Notes under the pieces: model-generated
What the model was told of the DNA's origin: nothing
The model's input: the letters and a program-made list of their open reading frames with translations, nothing else
Database searches by the model: none
In this document: positions 1 to 10,718 of the stretch, piece after piece
Numbering within the stretch: the stretch's first letter is position 1
Layout of the letters: the number at the start of each line of letters is the position of its first letter
Position numbers and translations under genes: made by a program
Source of the DNA: Aporrectodea caliginosa
Lineage: Eukaryota; Annelida; Clitellata; Crassiclitellata; Lumbricidae
Reading direction: 5' to 3'
Length of the DNA: 64,000 nucleotides
NCBI GenBank assembly: GCA_020284085.1
Contig: JACEVL010000690.1
Span: 67,501 to 131,500 of the forward strand

Positions 1-40
<40 letters not shown>
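1..40. repeat. (ATT)n microsatellite
   Basis: Pure ATT repeats open the window and run into AT-rich sequence. ATT tails of this kind terminate LINE/SINE copies elsewhere in this window (10.9, 44.6 and 49.8 kb), so this may be the tail of an element lying outside the window. Confidence 0.9.
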
Positions 41-42
<2 letters not shown>

Positions 43-80
43 TAATTTTATTATACATACATACAATCAGTATAAACAGA

Positions 81-400
81 AGCCATTGTAGAACTTTGAC
101 AATTTCTCCAAACTTGTACGAAAGACACCTTCAAATTGTTTGTTTCATACGCTATATAGGATCCTACTCGTCTAAGAAAATATAGGATCCTACTCGTCCA
201 ATAATCTCTAATCTCTTTAGAGATCCTGAGTGGCCGAGTGGGTTGGTAGCCATTGTAGAACTTTGACAATATCTCCAATCTTGTACGAAATACACCTTCA
301 AATTGTTTGTTTCATACGCTATATAGGATAGTAGATTGTAAAGGGCGGACACCACCCGCCCTTTACAATCTACTTAGGATCCTACTCGTCCAATAATTCA
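81..400. repeat. Direct-repeat block upstream of the LINE
   Basis: An 82-bp unit occurs at 81-162 and again at 248-329 with about three mismatches (period 167). A 15-bp segment, aggatcctactcgtc, occurs three times at 158-172, 184-198 and 376-390. A 24-bp segment at 201-224 recurs exactly at 505-528, directly before the open LINE frame. The block is noncoding. It may be the 5' part of a composite element or the target region duplicated around the insertion. Confidence 0.75.
330..374. repeat. Perfect inverted repeat (19-bp arms, 7-nt loop)
   Basis: The left arm agtagattgtaaagggcgg (330-348) and its exact reverse complement (356-374) are separated by acaccac. No U-run follows, so it is not a recognisable terminator. 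It sits inside the direct-repeat block. Perfect pairing over 19 bp suggests a recent foldback sequence or the fused ends of a small element. Confidence 0.85.
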
Positions 401-508
401 TAATCTCTTATTCCAACGATAGAACGAGCTGTACTATGCCAAAACTAATCTTTGTCGGCGGCAACGGCCTATGTTGTCATAAGCTGCCGTTAAACTGTGG
501 ACACATAA

Positions 509-3116
509 TCTCTAATCTCTTTAGAGATAACAATTGTACAAGTTTATATGCCTACATCAACACACGATGAAGAGGAGGTTGATGTCATGTACGAAAAAAT
601 AGAGAGATGCCTTGAAAACATCAAAGGGACAGATTACGTGGTAGTAATGGGAGACTGGAACGCAGTAGTAGGAGAAGGAGAACAAGAAGGTATAATAGGG
701 AAATTTGGACTGGGAGGTAGAAATGAGAGAGGAGAGAAACTGATGGAATTCTGCAAAAGACAAAGACTAGTAGTGACTAATACATGGTTTCAACAAGAAA
801 AACGACGAAGATACACGTGGAAATCACCAGGGGATAGAGAGAGATATCAGTTGGATTACATAATGGTCAGACAGAGATACAGAAACAGTGTGAAGAATTC
901 AAGAACTCTCCCAGGTGCAGACGCAGATTCAGATCACAACTTGGTAGCTATGACAGTGAACCTACAACTCAAGTTCATCAGAAAGAGAAGGATAAGGACA
1001 CTTAAATGGAACAAGGAGAAGATAAAGATGAAGATGAGCGAACTATCACAGAGAATAGAGGAAAAAGTAGAAATGGTAAAAGAGGGATCAACAACAGAGG
1101 AAAGGTGGAGGAAACTAAAGGAGACAGTGGTTAAAGAGGCGACAGACACTGTGGGATTTCAAAAGGGTACTGAACCTCGTAAGCCATGGATAACACTGGA
1201 GATGGTCAACGACATGGAAGAGAGAAGGAAATGGAAACACCAGAGAACAGAGGAAGCTAAAAAGGAGTATAAACGACTCAATAATCAATTAAGAAGAACA
1301 ACGAATAAGGCAAGAGAAGATTGGTGGGAGGAGCGATGTAGGGAGTTAGAGATACTCCAGGAACAGGGACGACACGATCTAGTGTACGGGAAAATAAAAT
1401 CACTAGAAAAGAAAAAGAACAGGGGAAAAGGAAGCACAATCAAGGATAAGGATGGCAAGCTACTAGAAGACACGGGAGAGATTAGGAGAAGATGGAAGGA
1501 ATATGTGGAAGAGTTGTACACAGGAAATAACGGCCTTAAGGAGGAAATGGAGAAACAAGCACGAGAACAGGAGGAGGAACAAACAGACGACACCATTGGA
1601 CCAGAGGTGATGAAAGAAGAGGTCTTAGCTGCAATAGACGACATGAAGAACGGCAAGGCAGAAGGAATCGACAACATCCCAATAGAAATGCTGAGGAATC
1701 TAGGAGAGAAAGCAATGAATGAATTGGTGCAACTATGCCAGGACATATATAATACAGGAGTATGGCCAGAGGACTTTCTTCAGACCATAGTTATACCGAT
1801 ACAGAAGAAGCCGAATGCAATAAACTGCGAAGACCATCGCACTATAAGCCTCCTTACCCACGCATCAAAGATACTACTAAGAATAATAACAAAAAGATTG
1901 CAGACCAAAGCGGAAACGGATAATTGCTTAGGAGAGGAACAATATGGGTTCAGGAAGGGAAGAGGGACAAGAGATGCAGTGGCAGCGCTAAGAGTAATAA
2001 CGGAAAGAAGCATCCAGCATGGACAGGACATATACATCTGTTTCGTCGACTATGAAAAAGCTTTTGACAGAGTGGACTGGAAGAAATTGATGAGAATATT
2101 GAGACGAATAGGAGTGGACTGGAGAGAAAGAAGACTGATAGGCAATCTATACATGGGACAAAGAGTAAAGATAAGAATCGATGGAGAATACTCAGAACCC
2201 GGAAAAATAGGAAGAGGAGTGAGGCAAGGATGCCCACTATCACCAATTCTATTCAACATCTATATAGAAGAAATTGTTAGAGAAACGTTAGAGGAGCTGG
2301 AAGAGGGGGTAAAAGTGGGTGGGAAAATGGTGAAAGCATTGAGATTTGCAGACGATCAAGCGATGATGGCAGGCAGTCAAGAAGGTCTACAACTAATGAT
2401 GAACCGCTTAAACAGCATATCAATGGACTATGACATGAAAATAAACATAAAGAAAACAAAGGTCATGAAGATGAGTAAGAGAGGGGGAGAAACAATAAAC
2501 ATCACATTAAATGGGGAAGAAATAGAACAGGTGAAGAAGTTCTGCTATCTGGGAAGTGTGGTTACAGAGGATGCAAGGTGCCATGTGGAAGTGAAAAGAA
2601 GAATAGCTATGGGAAAAGATGCATTCTACAAAAGAGGGGAGCTCCTCAGAGGCGGTCTAAACAGGAAGCTGAAGAAGAGAATGGTAAAGACACTAGTGTG
2701 GAGCGTTGTCCTATACGGCTCTGAGACATGGACAATGAGGCAAGAAGACATAAAACGACTGGAGGCCTTTGAGATGTGGATATGGCGCAGAATGGAGAAA
2801 ATCAGCTGGGTGGAGAGAAGAACGAATGAGGAAATCTTACAGCTGGTGGAAGAAAGAAGATCACTGATAGGCACTATACGGGGGCGGCAGAAGAAATGGA
2901 TAGGACACATCTTAAGGAGCGACACCCTACTAAGAGACATCATCGAGGGAAGAATGGAGGGGGAAAAGATGAGAGGTAGGCCAAGAACAATGCTACTGGA
3001 CTGGATGTTGGCAGAGGAGGGATACAGCGGACTGAAAAGAGAAGCAGAGAACAGAGAAAAATGGCGTCGTTGGACATATGAACCTGCCTGAGGGCAGAGA
3101 ACGTGAAGAAGAAGAA
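509..3116 (+). mobile_element. 5'-truncated non-LTR retrotransposon (LINE)
   Basis: The frame is open from 509. Codons 509-547 still read family-like sequence (...IVQVY) into the first ATG at 548, so the element is cut inside its endonuclease domain rather than starting there. The sense strand is strongly purine-rich. The tail after the stop is short and ends in gaagaagaagaa near 3116, as in LINEs with simple-repeat tails and almost no 3' UTR. The 24-bp sequence at its left edge also occurs at 201-224. The N-terminal third of the endonuclease is missing, so this copy cannot be autonomous as it stands. Confidence 0.85.
548..3091 (+). CDS. LINE endonuclease-reverse transcriptase (N-terminally truncated)
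   Basis: 847 codons with no internal stop. N-terminal part: the C-terminal half of an apurinic-type (EEP) endonuclease, with GDWN near residue 36 and the catalytic SDHN near residue 128. Middle: a group-II-like reverse transcriptase with [30 protein letters not shown] and the catalytic box FADD (Phe instead of the commoner Tyr). C-terminus: a W-GH-LR then GRPR segment typical of animal endonuclease-RT proteins often auto-named craniofacial development protein 2-like. It would nick target DNA and prime cDNA synthesis there. The intact RT frame implies fairly recent insertion. I cannot settle the clade (RTE-like or CR1/Jockey-like) by eye. ATG 548 is only the first Met, not the native start. 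Confidence 0.9.
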   Translation: MPTSTHDEEEVDVMYEKIERCLENIKGTDYVVVMGDWNAVVGEGEQEGIIGKFGLGGRNERGEKLMEFCKRQRLVVTNTWFQQEKRRRYTWKSPGDRERYQLDYIMVRQRYRNSVKNSRTLPGADADSDHNLVAMTVNLQLKFIRKRRIRTLKWNKEKIKMKMSELSQRIEEKVEMVKEGSTTEERWRKLKETVVKEATDTVGFQKGTEPRKPWITLEMVNDMEERRKWKHQRTEEAKKEYKRLNNQLRRTTNKAREDWWEERCRELEILQEQGRHDLVYGKIKSLEKKKNRGKGSTIKDKDGKLLEDTGEIRRRWKEYVEELYTGNNGLKEEMEKQAREQEEEQTDDTIGPEVMKEEVLAAIDDMKNGKAEGIDNIPIEMLRNLGEKAMNELVQLCQDIYNTGVWPEDFLQTIVIPIQKKPNAINCEDHRTISLLTHASKILLRIITKRLQTKAETDNCLGEEQYGFRKGRGTRDAVAALRVITERSIQHGQDIYICFVDYEKAFDRVDWKKLMRILRRIGVDWRERRLIGNLYMGQRVKIRIDGEYSEPGKIGRGVRQGCPLSPILFNIYIEEIVRETLEELEEGVKVGGKMVKALRFADDQAMMAGSQEGLQLMMNRLNSISMDYDMKINIKKTKVMKMSKRGGETINITLNGEEIEQVKKFCYLGSVVTEDARCHVEVKRRIAMGKDAFYKRGELLRGGLNRKLKKRMVKTLVWSVVLYGSETWTMRQEDIKRLEAFEMWIWRRMEKISWVERRTNEEILQLVEERRSLIGTIRGRQKKWIGHILRSDTLLRDIIEGRMEGEKMRGRPRTMLLDWMLAEEGYSGLKREAENREKWRRWTYEPA

Positions 3117-3285
3117 ACATAAGTAATGCTAAAACTGTATAGTGCTTTAATGTTTAATACCACTAAAAATCTGGTAATAAACTATACTCATATAATTATT
3201 TTGAAATTCGAGATTGCATTTTTTAGTGTAGAAAAAATCTAACAGTGATTCTACGTGTATTAGCCATTGTGTTTCTTTTTTGTAG

Positions 3286-3836
3286 AGGGGCGGGGATTCT
3301 GGGATTGTTGATATAATTTTTTAGCACAGTACAGGAAATAAAATTTATAAAAGTTATTTGAATTTCTAAGTTATCCAAAATGCGAAATGTTGTCTTTGTA
3401 CTCAGTAATCTCTGATTGACTGATAAACTGACTAAGTTCTTATATAAGTTCTTATATAAGTTAGGATTTTAAGTAGACCTACAATTTTTAATTAAGTACA
3501 CTCTATACTGACAAAGTTTAGTTTTTAATTGCTTATGTCAGCATGGACTTATGTATATAATTTAAATTTGAAAAGATTTCAATATTTTTAATTTCTCAAT
3601 TTCTTATTAGGCCTACATCAAACTTACGAAAAAATATTCTTGTAGATTAATGTTAGGCCTAGGCCTACTTGGTGTTTACTAATAAAGTTATGTTATTTGC
3701 TGATTAAAATTAAATTGCATAAACAAGGTTTTTAATTTTAAAATGCAGTAAAAGATGTAGCAATTATTTATTTTTGGAAAAACAACGTTTTTTCCCGTTT
3801 TTTATTTTTATTTTACCGTTTTTCACAACTATGATA
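3286..3836 (-). mobile_element. Decayed repeat homologous (inverted) to 58.13-58.33 kb
   Basis: 3286-3390 and 3775-3830 read in reverse complement match 58130-58335. Shared stretches include the cores around cctgtac-gtgct and aaaaacggtaaaat. At 58 kb this sequence adjoins a hAT-type zinc-finger fragment, so this is probably a relic of the same hAT family with an unrelated insertion of about 380 bp (3395-3774). No coding capacity remains. Confidence 0.6.
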
Positions 3837-3920
3837 TATATATACAATATAATGTTATACACCATAAATATATATATTAAATATATGCATAAATAAATTG
3901 AAACCTTTATCTAGCGTCAT

Positions 3921-3956
<36 letters not shown>

Positions 3957-5608
3957 AATTACATATAATATATATATATATAACATATAGCTTTGTTCAA
4001 TGGCGATCAACATGCAACAAAACAGTCATTAAAACGTGTTCAACACGAATTAGTACTAATGTCTGATGACGGCAGAGACTATAGTGTATCCACGTGTATC
4101 GGAGGCTGCATCGACTGCAGTGTGATCTGTGAACAGTGAACACAACTGTCGTCTAAGACGGCGAATTCTGTATGGTCATGTCTGCATGTGTGTTTAGACA
4201 GCTAACATACATGTATGTATGTATATATGTATGTATTTATTTATGTATGTATGTATGTATGCATGTATTTATATATGTTCATTCATGCATTCATTCAAAA
4301 ATTTATATAGAACCCTTCAAGGTAACTACTCAAAACAGCTTCTAACTCCAGCCTGGGCAAAGAGGTAGGTATATATGATATATATATAGGTATGTAAATG
4401 TGTATGTATGTGTGTATGTAAAAGCATGTATGTATGTATGTATGTATACACTTACTATAGCGCCTTTAGTGCCTCATAAATGCTCTACAGTAGGCCCACC
4501 TCAGTGTCTCTAGTACTCAATAATATTATAGAGTAGGCAGTAGAATACCTGTATGCAAATAATGGTCAAATATACTTTTCCACAATACTCCACTCTGGCT
4601 GTGAGCCATGCTTCTGATAAGAATTTCAGAGGCTCGTTAAGATTCTGTTACCTTTTATAATTATTCCTTTAGAGAAGGACTGAAAAGTTGCATGTTAATG
4701 TCCTCCTACACATGCAATTGCATAGAGTAGGCCACATTTTCTGTTGTTTACCGCCAGACAGTGTGCGAGGTTTTCATGCAGCCACGTTGTCTCAAGTGTG
4801 TAGAATAAACACGGGTTATACTTTAAAGAGTCTACAGATCCAAAAGCCTCTTAAAACGCCTAAAATAGTCTTTTAGGGTCACAAACGGGTAATAAATGAA
4901 TGAAATTGGCTTGCTGAACGATGCGAGACAAGCAGGAAAACGTTTAGGATTAGTGTTCAACTGATCTCGTTGTATCTCGGGTCAAGAAGTCAAGAAATGC
5001 CCTCACGGTCTTTACACAGACCCATAGCAACGCACCCTCATCGTTCTGGATTGCGAAGTATGTTGATATAAATGCATATAATTACATGTAGCTATTAATA
5101 GAAGACCTAGCCAAAGTAAACAGTGGATTTTTATATACACGCATTGTGCTCTGCGGCCGATAAACCGTGGTTTAATAAGGCTGGTAAAAATAGTTCCTGG
5201 ATGAAAAACAGTCTTTGGATGACGCTTTCTCAGTCGGCTATAGTACATGTATACTGGTGAGTGTTCCGGTGTAGCCTAGGCCCTATGAGCGGAAATGTTT
5301 TGATCTTTGCCGCTCAACCGGTTGTATACACTTTTGGCGAACGTAAAGTGTAAATTTAGACCTCCGCGATTGTGTATAATGTCCATTGTCCAGATCTGGT
5401 GGATAAGCGGTTTGAGTGCAGAAATAAAAGAAGAGGTGGGTCGATTTTAAGGTTAAATATGCGACCTGGATGTATTAATAGACCTGATAGATCTTAAAAA
5501 GAAAACGGTTAGAAATCTAAAACCAGAACAGTCAGAGATTAAAAAATCCAGAACGGTCAGAGATCACTGAAATCAAGAAAACCAAGGCCATGTCCATTGT
5601 CCAGAACT
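3837..5608. other. Spacer: AT and TATG microsatellites, LINE-end motifs
   Basis: 3837-3985 is (AT)n-rich and 4191-4262 and 4380-4445 are GTAT repeats. 4301-4370 (minus sense) and 4450-4500 carry degraded 'atagcgcc...' sequence seen at the 3' ends of LINE copies elsewhere in the window. I see no exon with both splice sites and coding bias. Short open frames at 4.7 and 5.0-5.2 kb have no recognisable motif. Confidence 0.5.
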
Positions 5609-5740
5609 AACACACGTAAATTCTCCATTGGATATCAAGGTCCACTTGTATGGAACACCATACCGAAAGCAATTAAGGCGGCTGCATGTTTCCCGCAATT
5701 CAAATCTAGTATTCGACCCTGCATACTGAACAATTTTTAA
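5609..5740 (+). pseudogene. LINE reverse transcriptase C-terminal fragment
   Basis: 44 codons ending in TAA at 5738 read like the last part of CR1/Rex-type LINE ORF2: NTRKFSIGYQGPLVWNTIP, then a FPQFKSSI segment. No reverse transcriptase domain is present upstream. The 3' region runs to a short tandem tail (acgaaacgaaacgaa) near 6105, which probably marks the element's end. This is a dead, 5'-truncated copy. Confidence 0.75.
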
Positions 5741-7640
5741 CATAAATGTTTATCCGGTTCATCGCATCAAGATGTTGCTTACAGCCTACCTCATAGTTTT
5801 TGTCCTACTTCTTGATAGTTAAATATAACAATATTTTCATTGTAGGCTATATTCTCAAATTGGGCCCCTACTCAGCGGGAGTTTTCCCTTCTAGGTGTGC
5901 CTTTGTCCCTGATTTTACACTAACTTAGGCCATCTTCTAAAAGTGTGTTATTATGTCTGTAGTTGAGACTTGAGACCGTATATTATCATCATTGGTATTA
6001 AACTTTTACTGCATATTAGGCCTATGTAGGCTACATGTAGGCCTATGTTTAACACTTGTAGGGCCTATTCTAATTTAACTGGATCAATAAACGAAACGAA
6101 ACGAAGGCCGACTGAAAGAGAAGTGATGAATTGAGGATTGCTACAATTTCTAGCTAACGCACAGTCTTAATACCAAAGATAGCCATTCTCACGTATTAAT
6201 TATTTTAATCGATTTACGGCACTATAGCAGTGAGAATAAGCGTGTCGTGCATTTCAAGTCATTTCTGACGTTGTCGCACACCTCTGGCGTTTGCTTATCT
6301 TATCGTCATTATTAGGTCACTTCCGGCTGCTTGCTTTGGTCTGCCATCTTGAAGGAACGCGTTTTTGTCTTTAATCCGTTTAAATCATAGTTCTGCTAAT
6401 CTTTTTAGGTCGCTAACTACTGCCGCAGGCGTCCGCGATCTTAGCATTTCCGATGGCATAATAAGTCACCTAATAAAGACCTAATTATAGAAACTTGGCA
6501 AACGTGCGTCACGGTTTTCCGAGTAGAGCGCCCCACAATCTAGTCAGTAGGTCAAGAAGGCCATTGACCTTATGGATATCCAGGCTATTGCTATCGACAG
6601 TCTCCATCGGTTTAATTGTTTAATTTAATAAACGCGAATCCGATTTAGCTAAATCATGAAAATCGGTGATGATACAGATTCATCATAAATCGTGTTAGTG
6701 TTACATTAACTTTGCATTTACAGTTTTTTTGAGTTTAGAAATGTGGTTTGTCGCACTAACCACCAAAATATATATTTCGCTTGTGGCCTCTTAATGTGTG
6801 CAAATAGCGCGTTGCCATGGAGATTTGACCATTCTGGTCACTTGTCGTTTGCTGGTATGTGGGCTGGCCAACTAACAGTAATTGGAATTTTTAGTACAGT
6901 TTTGGCTAGCTACCAATAGCAGCTATGAGGGTGACTTTTGCTGGCAAATTGCCAGTAGATGACGTAGAGAAACTTCGATGAACTGCACCCATGAGAGGCA
7001 TAGAACGAGAATTCGTGATGTGGGACTTTAATATTCGTAAATATTCGTGAATATTAGGGCATTTTTAATATTCGTAAATATTCGTAGATATTCTTTGATA
7101 ACGTCACTGTTTCCATTTTGTTTACGCACTAAATTTGACTATTGAAACTTTGAACAATAAACTAAGTGAAATAACTGATATTTATAAGATGAGTAGGCCT
7201 AGGCTATCTGTTACATAGGCCTAACATGTAACTGTTCTTGTTCTAATGCCAAGTTTTTGGCACTGAATCTTTACAACGCAACTGATCCCAGATTTTGAAA
7301 GAATTAAGAATGAAAACAAATAAAAGAATTTAATATTCGTCAATTTCTACAAATCTTAATATTCGTAATATGCGCATACTCGTTCTATGATGAGAGGTAG
7401 TCTAATTAAGGACAGATGCAACAGGATGATCCATTGTATTGCATCTGCCTGACCTCTCCGTTTAACGACATTTTATGGCAACACCCGTCGTTGACGTCGG
7501 CAGAAATTATTTTATAGTTTTAAACGGTTCTCATCGTTCGTATACGGTTACTCGCTGACGGTTTTTGATGCGACGAAAACACAAGTCAGTTACTCATCCA
7601 TGCACTAGTTGACCCTCGACACTAAAAATAGGACTTGAAC
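5741..7640. other. Intergenic spacer, no gene seen
   Basis: Contains several TAGGCCTA-type octamers, a run of repeated 'aatattcgtaaatattcg' near 7030-7100, and no frame with domain-like sequence. The part to about 6105 is the 3' tail of the LINE fragment. Confidence 0.5.
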
Positions 7641-8075
7641 TTCGGTAATGCACACTTATGGGACCGTTTATGCCCACAGGGCCGCGATTAAGATAAAGTT
7701 CGCGGTTCGATATCGAGAAAAACAGCGATTAAACTTTCCAATTTTAAACATTCCGTCGAGCTGTCGGCCTCCCTGCAGCCGCGGCTGCTGGGCGAAGAAT
7801 CTAATCGGAGAGGTTATTCTGCGGTCCTTGTCAGCCGGCGATGCGATACGGTCCCCGGCTGGCTTCCTTTGACGATCATACGCCCATGGTTTCGTTGGAA
7901 GGAGTCGACGGCGGAGGAATTGTCGGCGAGGGGTGGTAGTCGGGAGGGGACGGCCCGATGAGACACAATCGCCAGAAAACGAATGCAACAACGGAAATCG
8001 AAATGTAAACTTCCTTAAAAGGTTCTGAGCAACAGGGCTCGGTGTGACGTCACTTTCACGTGACTTATAGGCATT
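7640..8075. promoter_or_regulatory. CpG-rich stretch with CRE and E-box-like sites
   Basis: GC and CpG content rises sharply against the AT-rich surroundings. Near 8045-8062 a perfect CRE palindrome (tgacgtca) is followed by an E-box core (cacgtg). No coding exon is convincing in either strand. It lies about 2.2 kb upstream of the first predicted exon of the VWA gene and could be its distal promoter or enhancer. This is inference from composition only. Confidence 0.3.
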
Positions 8076-8938
8076 GCGTATGCATGCCTGAGGTGCGCAG
8101 GAATAGTTAACGGATTGTAACGTATAATCAAGGTTAATCCGGAATTTCTCAACCAAAAAAGTTCGTCGTCGATGCCAGTGTTTTACTGGGGCTCAATCAA
8201 ATCAAATCCACAAGAATCAGGCTGTTGGGTCAATTGCCAAGGGACAGGGTTGGTCTGCCGAGTTTAGAAAGCCAGCGCAAAGAACAGTAAGCAGATGCAT
8301 ACATAAATACATAATGTCATAAATACATGCAACATTATCGATTTTCAAAACTAACCTTAAAACTTATTTGTTTAAGATTTACTATGACTGATTTTTCTGT
8401 TACGCGCTTTTGTGCAAGATTCCCATTTTGTTTAGGCGCGCTATAAATGACAGTCTAATAACAATAGGCCTAATAATAATGTGCCGTGAACCAAAAATAG
8501 GCCTAATAATAATATCGGCCTACAATAGGCTATGACCGGTGTTTGTTTAGTCTTGTCTTTGTCTATCGTTTACTCATAGTTGCTGGTCCATCCGTCTGGA
8601 GCTAGGCCTATTGTTTACCTCGTCAAGTCGTCATTGTCCTCTTGAATCTCACCGTGACAATCTATCGCTCTAAACTTACCTTTTGCAGTCTGTGATTTTT
8701 AGTATTTACAACTGCTACGCTTCAAAGTGCGCCTGTGACATACGGGGCATTAGGCCTACCTATTTCAGTTGTAGTCCTATATTTAGGCTAGCCTACTGTA
8801 TAAAAATATATGTCGAAATGTAAACGTCCTTCGTACTACACAAGCCCTATAATTATATATTGTAACGCACCTGTAAGCCTACGATAGCCTACAGTGTACG
8901 TAATACTAATACATGATATTGCAGTAGGCCCCTATAGG
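8076..8938. other. Intergenic spacer rich in TAGGCCTA octamers
   Basis: At least six variants of the palindromic octamer lie between 8460 and 8800. No coding signal and no terminal inverted repeats found. Confidence 0.45.
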
Positions 8939-9105
8939 CAGGGTCGCATTAAGGCTAGTGCTCGCCCGGGTGCTGTGATTACCTTCCAAAGGCCCCCCCT
9001 CTGACAGCCACCGGTCCACTACGCACATATTCATAAAATGCGGGTCCCACAAGACTGCGGGCCCGGGTGCTGCAGCACCCTTAGCACCCCTCTTAATGCG
9101 GTCTG
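8939..9105. mobile_element. hAT-type MITE with 8-bp target duplication
   Basis: 167 bp starting CAGGGTCGCATTAAG and ending CTTAATGCGGTCTG, which are inverted repeats with small mismatches. The same 8 bp, cctatagg, flanks both ends (8931-8938 and 9106-9113). CA...TG termini and an 8-bp duplication are hAT hallmarks. The interior is GC-rich and noncoding, so mobility would need a transposase in trans. Confidence 0.75.
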
Positions 9106-9113
9106 CCTATAGG

Positions 9114-9247
9114 CTTATGCAAATACATCGCATTTAAGGACTGGGGTAAAATACAAACACATTAGCGATCTTGAACCGTAATCTAATACCCTTAAGCTAT
9201 ATCCTAGTTTATTCCCGCAGTCTAAGCTGACGATATATATATATATA

Positions 9248-9281
<34 letters not shown>

Positions 9282-10219
9282 TATATATATATATATAGTA
9301 TATTATAGTGTATATATATATATTAGTGTGTATTTGAGACATGTATGCGTCCAAATCAATGTTCCCAGCCAGTTGATCTAAGGCTTTATGACGACCTGTT
9401 GCAATGCATTTAGAGACATTATAAGGACGCATTGCACAAACATCCAGATGGATTTATGCATCCTTTCATGGGACACGCCCCGCTCCTGGCACCGACGCAC
9501 ACAGCCGCTCGACCGCCACGCCGCATCTGCATCGTAGCCACGCACTGCTCCATCCACCCCACCAACTGCAGCAGCAGCTTGGAATATTTCAAGTTCAAGA
9601 CAGCGGCGGCAGCGCGCATTCGATCTCTTTTCATTCGAGATGTTAAGTCTGCGAAGAGTAGACATTCGCTCAACTAGACTATGCTATTAACAACGTCCAG
9701 GCGACGAGCGCACGCAGTCATAAGACGCTGGCTGTCGTAGAAGCACTGCGTAAAACTACAGTAACTGAGCTTGATCCCTGTACTAAACCAGTATCCACTT
9801 GAGCAGCAAGATTCTGGTCTATGCGCCTTTTGTACCGTACAGTCATAGCCCCAGTTTCGTACGCATAGCGATGGAATTAGACGGGCATAAATTCCCAGAT
9901 AGATAAAGAAGCTAGTCTTCAACTTACGGACCAAGCAGCTTCCTTGCTATATGCTTTGTATTTGCTGTTTTTCAAGCAATTTTGTCGATAGGTTTGCGGG
10001 ATATCTTTTAGTCGCTGGCGAACTAAATAGCGGAATTTCCGTTTCGAAAGATATCGACTACGTATTGGCGCGAATACCTCGGTTGATCTGGGTTGATCGC
10101 TGAAGCTGGCTTCATCTAGTTTTCTAAATCGTTTAGGGTCTAAAGCTTCTGACTGTATAGAAGAAGTTGAACAAGTAGGACTTTTCTGATAGGTTTCAAT
10201 TGTGATCTCGTCAGGGAAG
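9114..10219. other. Spacer with (TA)n tract at 9232-9322
   Basis: A compound TA microsatellite is followed by 900 bp of moderately GC-rich sequence. Short open frames on both strands (9378-9934) lack domain-like composition or consistent splice sites. It may contain 5' UTR or promoter of the VWA gene that starts just downstream, but no TATA/initiator arrangement is convincing. Confidence 0.4.
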
Positions 10220-10282
10220 ATGAAACTGTTCGGAACACGTTTAGTCTCTGTTTGTCGGGCGGCTGTGCTGTGGTTGTCTCTG
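10220..10282 (+). CDS. VWA gene exon 1: signal-peptide start
   Basis: ATG at 10220 opens 21 codons: a basic n-region ([13 protein letters not shown]) then hydrophobic AAVLWLSL, ending at a good donor (CTG|GTAAGA), phase 0. Joined to exon 2 it continues [11 protein letters not shown], giving a c-region with likely cleavage after VHG or GA. The exon is small and could be fortuitous; the phase match and signal-peptide completion are the main support. Upstream in-frame sequence has no better Met. Confidence 0.5.
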
Positions 10283-10642
10283 GTAAGAGCCCGTCAGCTT
10301 TTCATTCATTTGGTGGTGATATATAACAATGACGATCATGTCTTAGTCTTTTGTGAATGTATAAGGATGTTTGCCTATTTGTCAGTTTGTTTGTTTGGCT
10401 GCATGTATCTTTGCGTCTATCTCCTATTTGCCTGTGTGCATGTCGTAATCGTTGTAATTGAGCTTTTCGCAATCTCTAGGTTTCTATAGGCCTACAGCGC
10501 CCAAGGCAGCATAGTCACAGAAACCAAATAGGGGCTCAGTCAAAACAGTCAACAGGCAGATAGGGTCAGATTCGGTTCCAGGTCAAGATACAGGGGTCAG
10601 GCAAGTAGACAGCCAGCTACTAGAATATTATTATTATTATTA

Positions 10643-10718
<76 letters not shown>

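Noticed and set aside
557..3120. Several minus-strand frames of 60-160 codons opposite the LINE
   Set aside because: The LINE sense strand is purine-rich, so its complement rarely forms stops; no motif in these frames.
7668..8156. 162-codon minus frame in the CpG-rich stretch
   Set aside because: High GC explains the openness; no domain, no splice partners, and the shorter plus frame is equally open.
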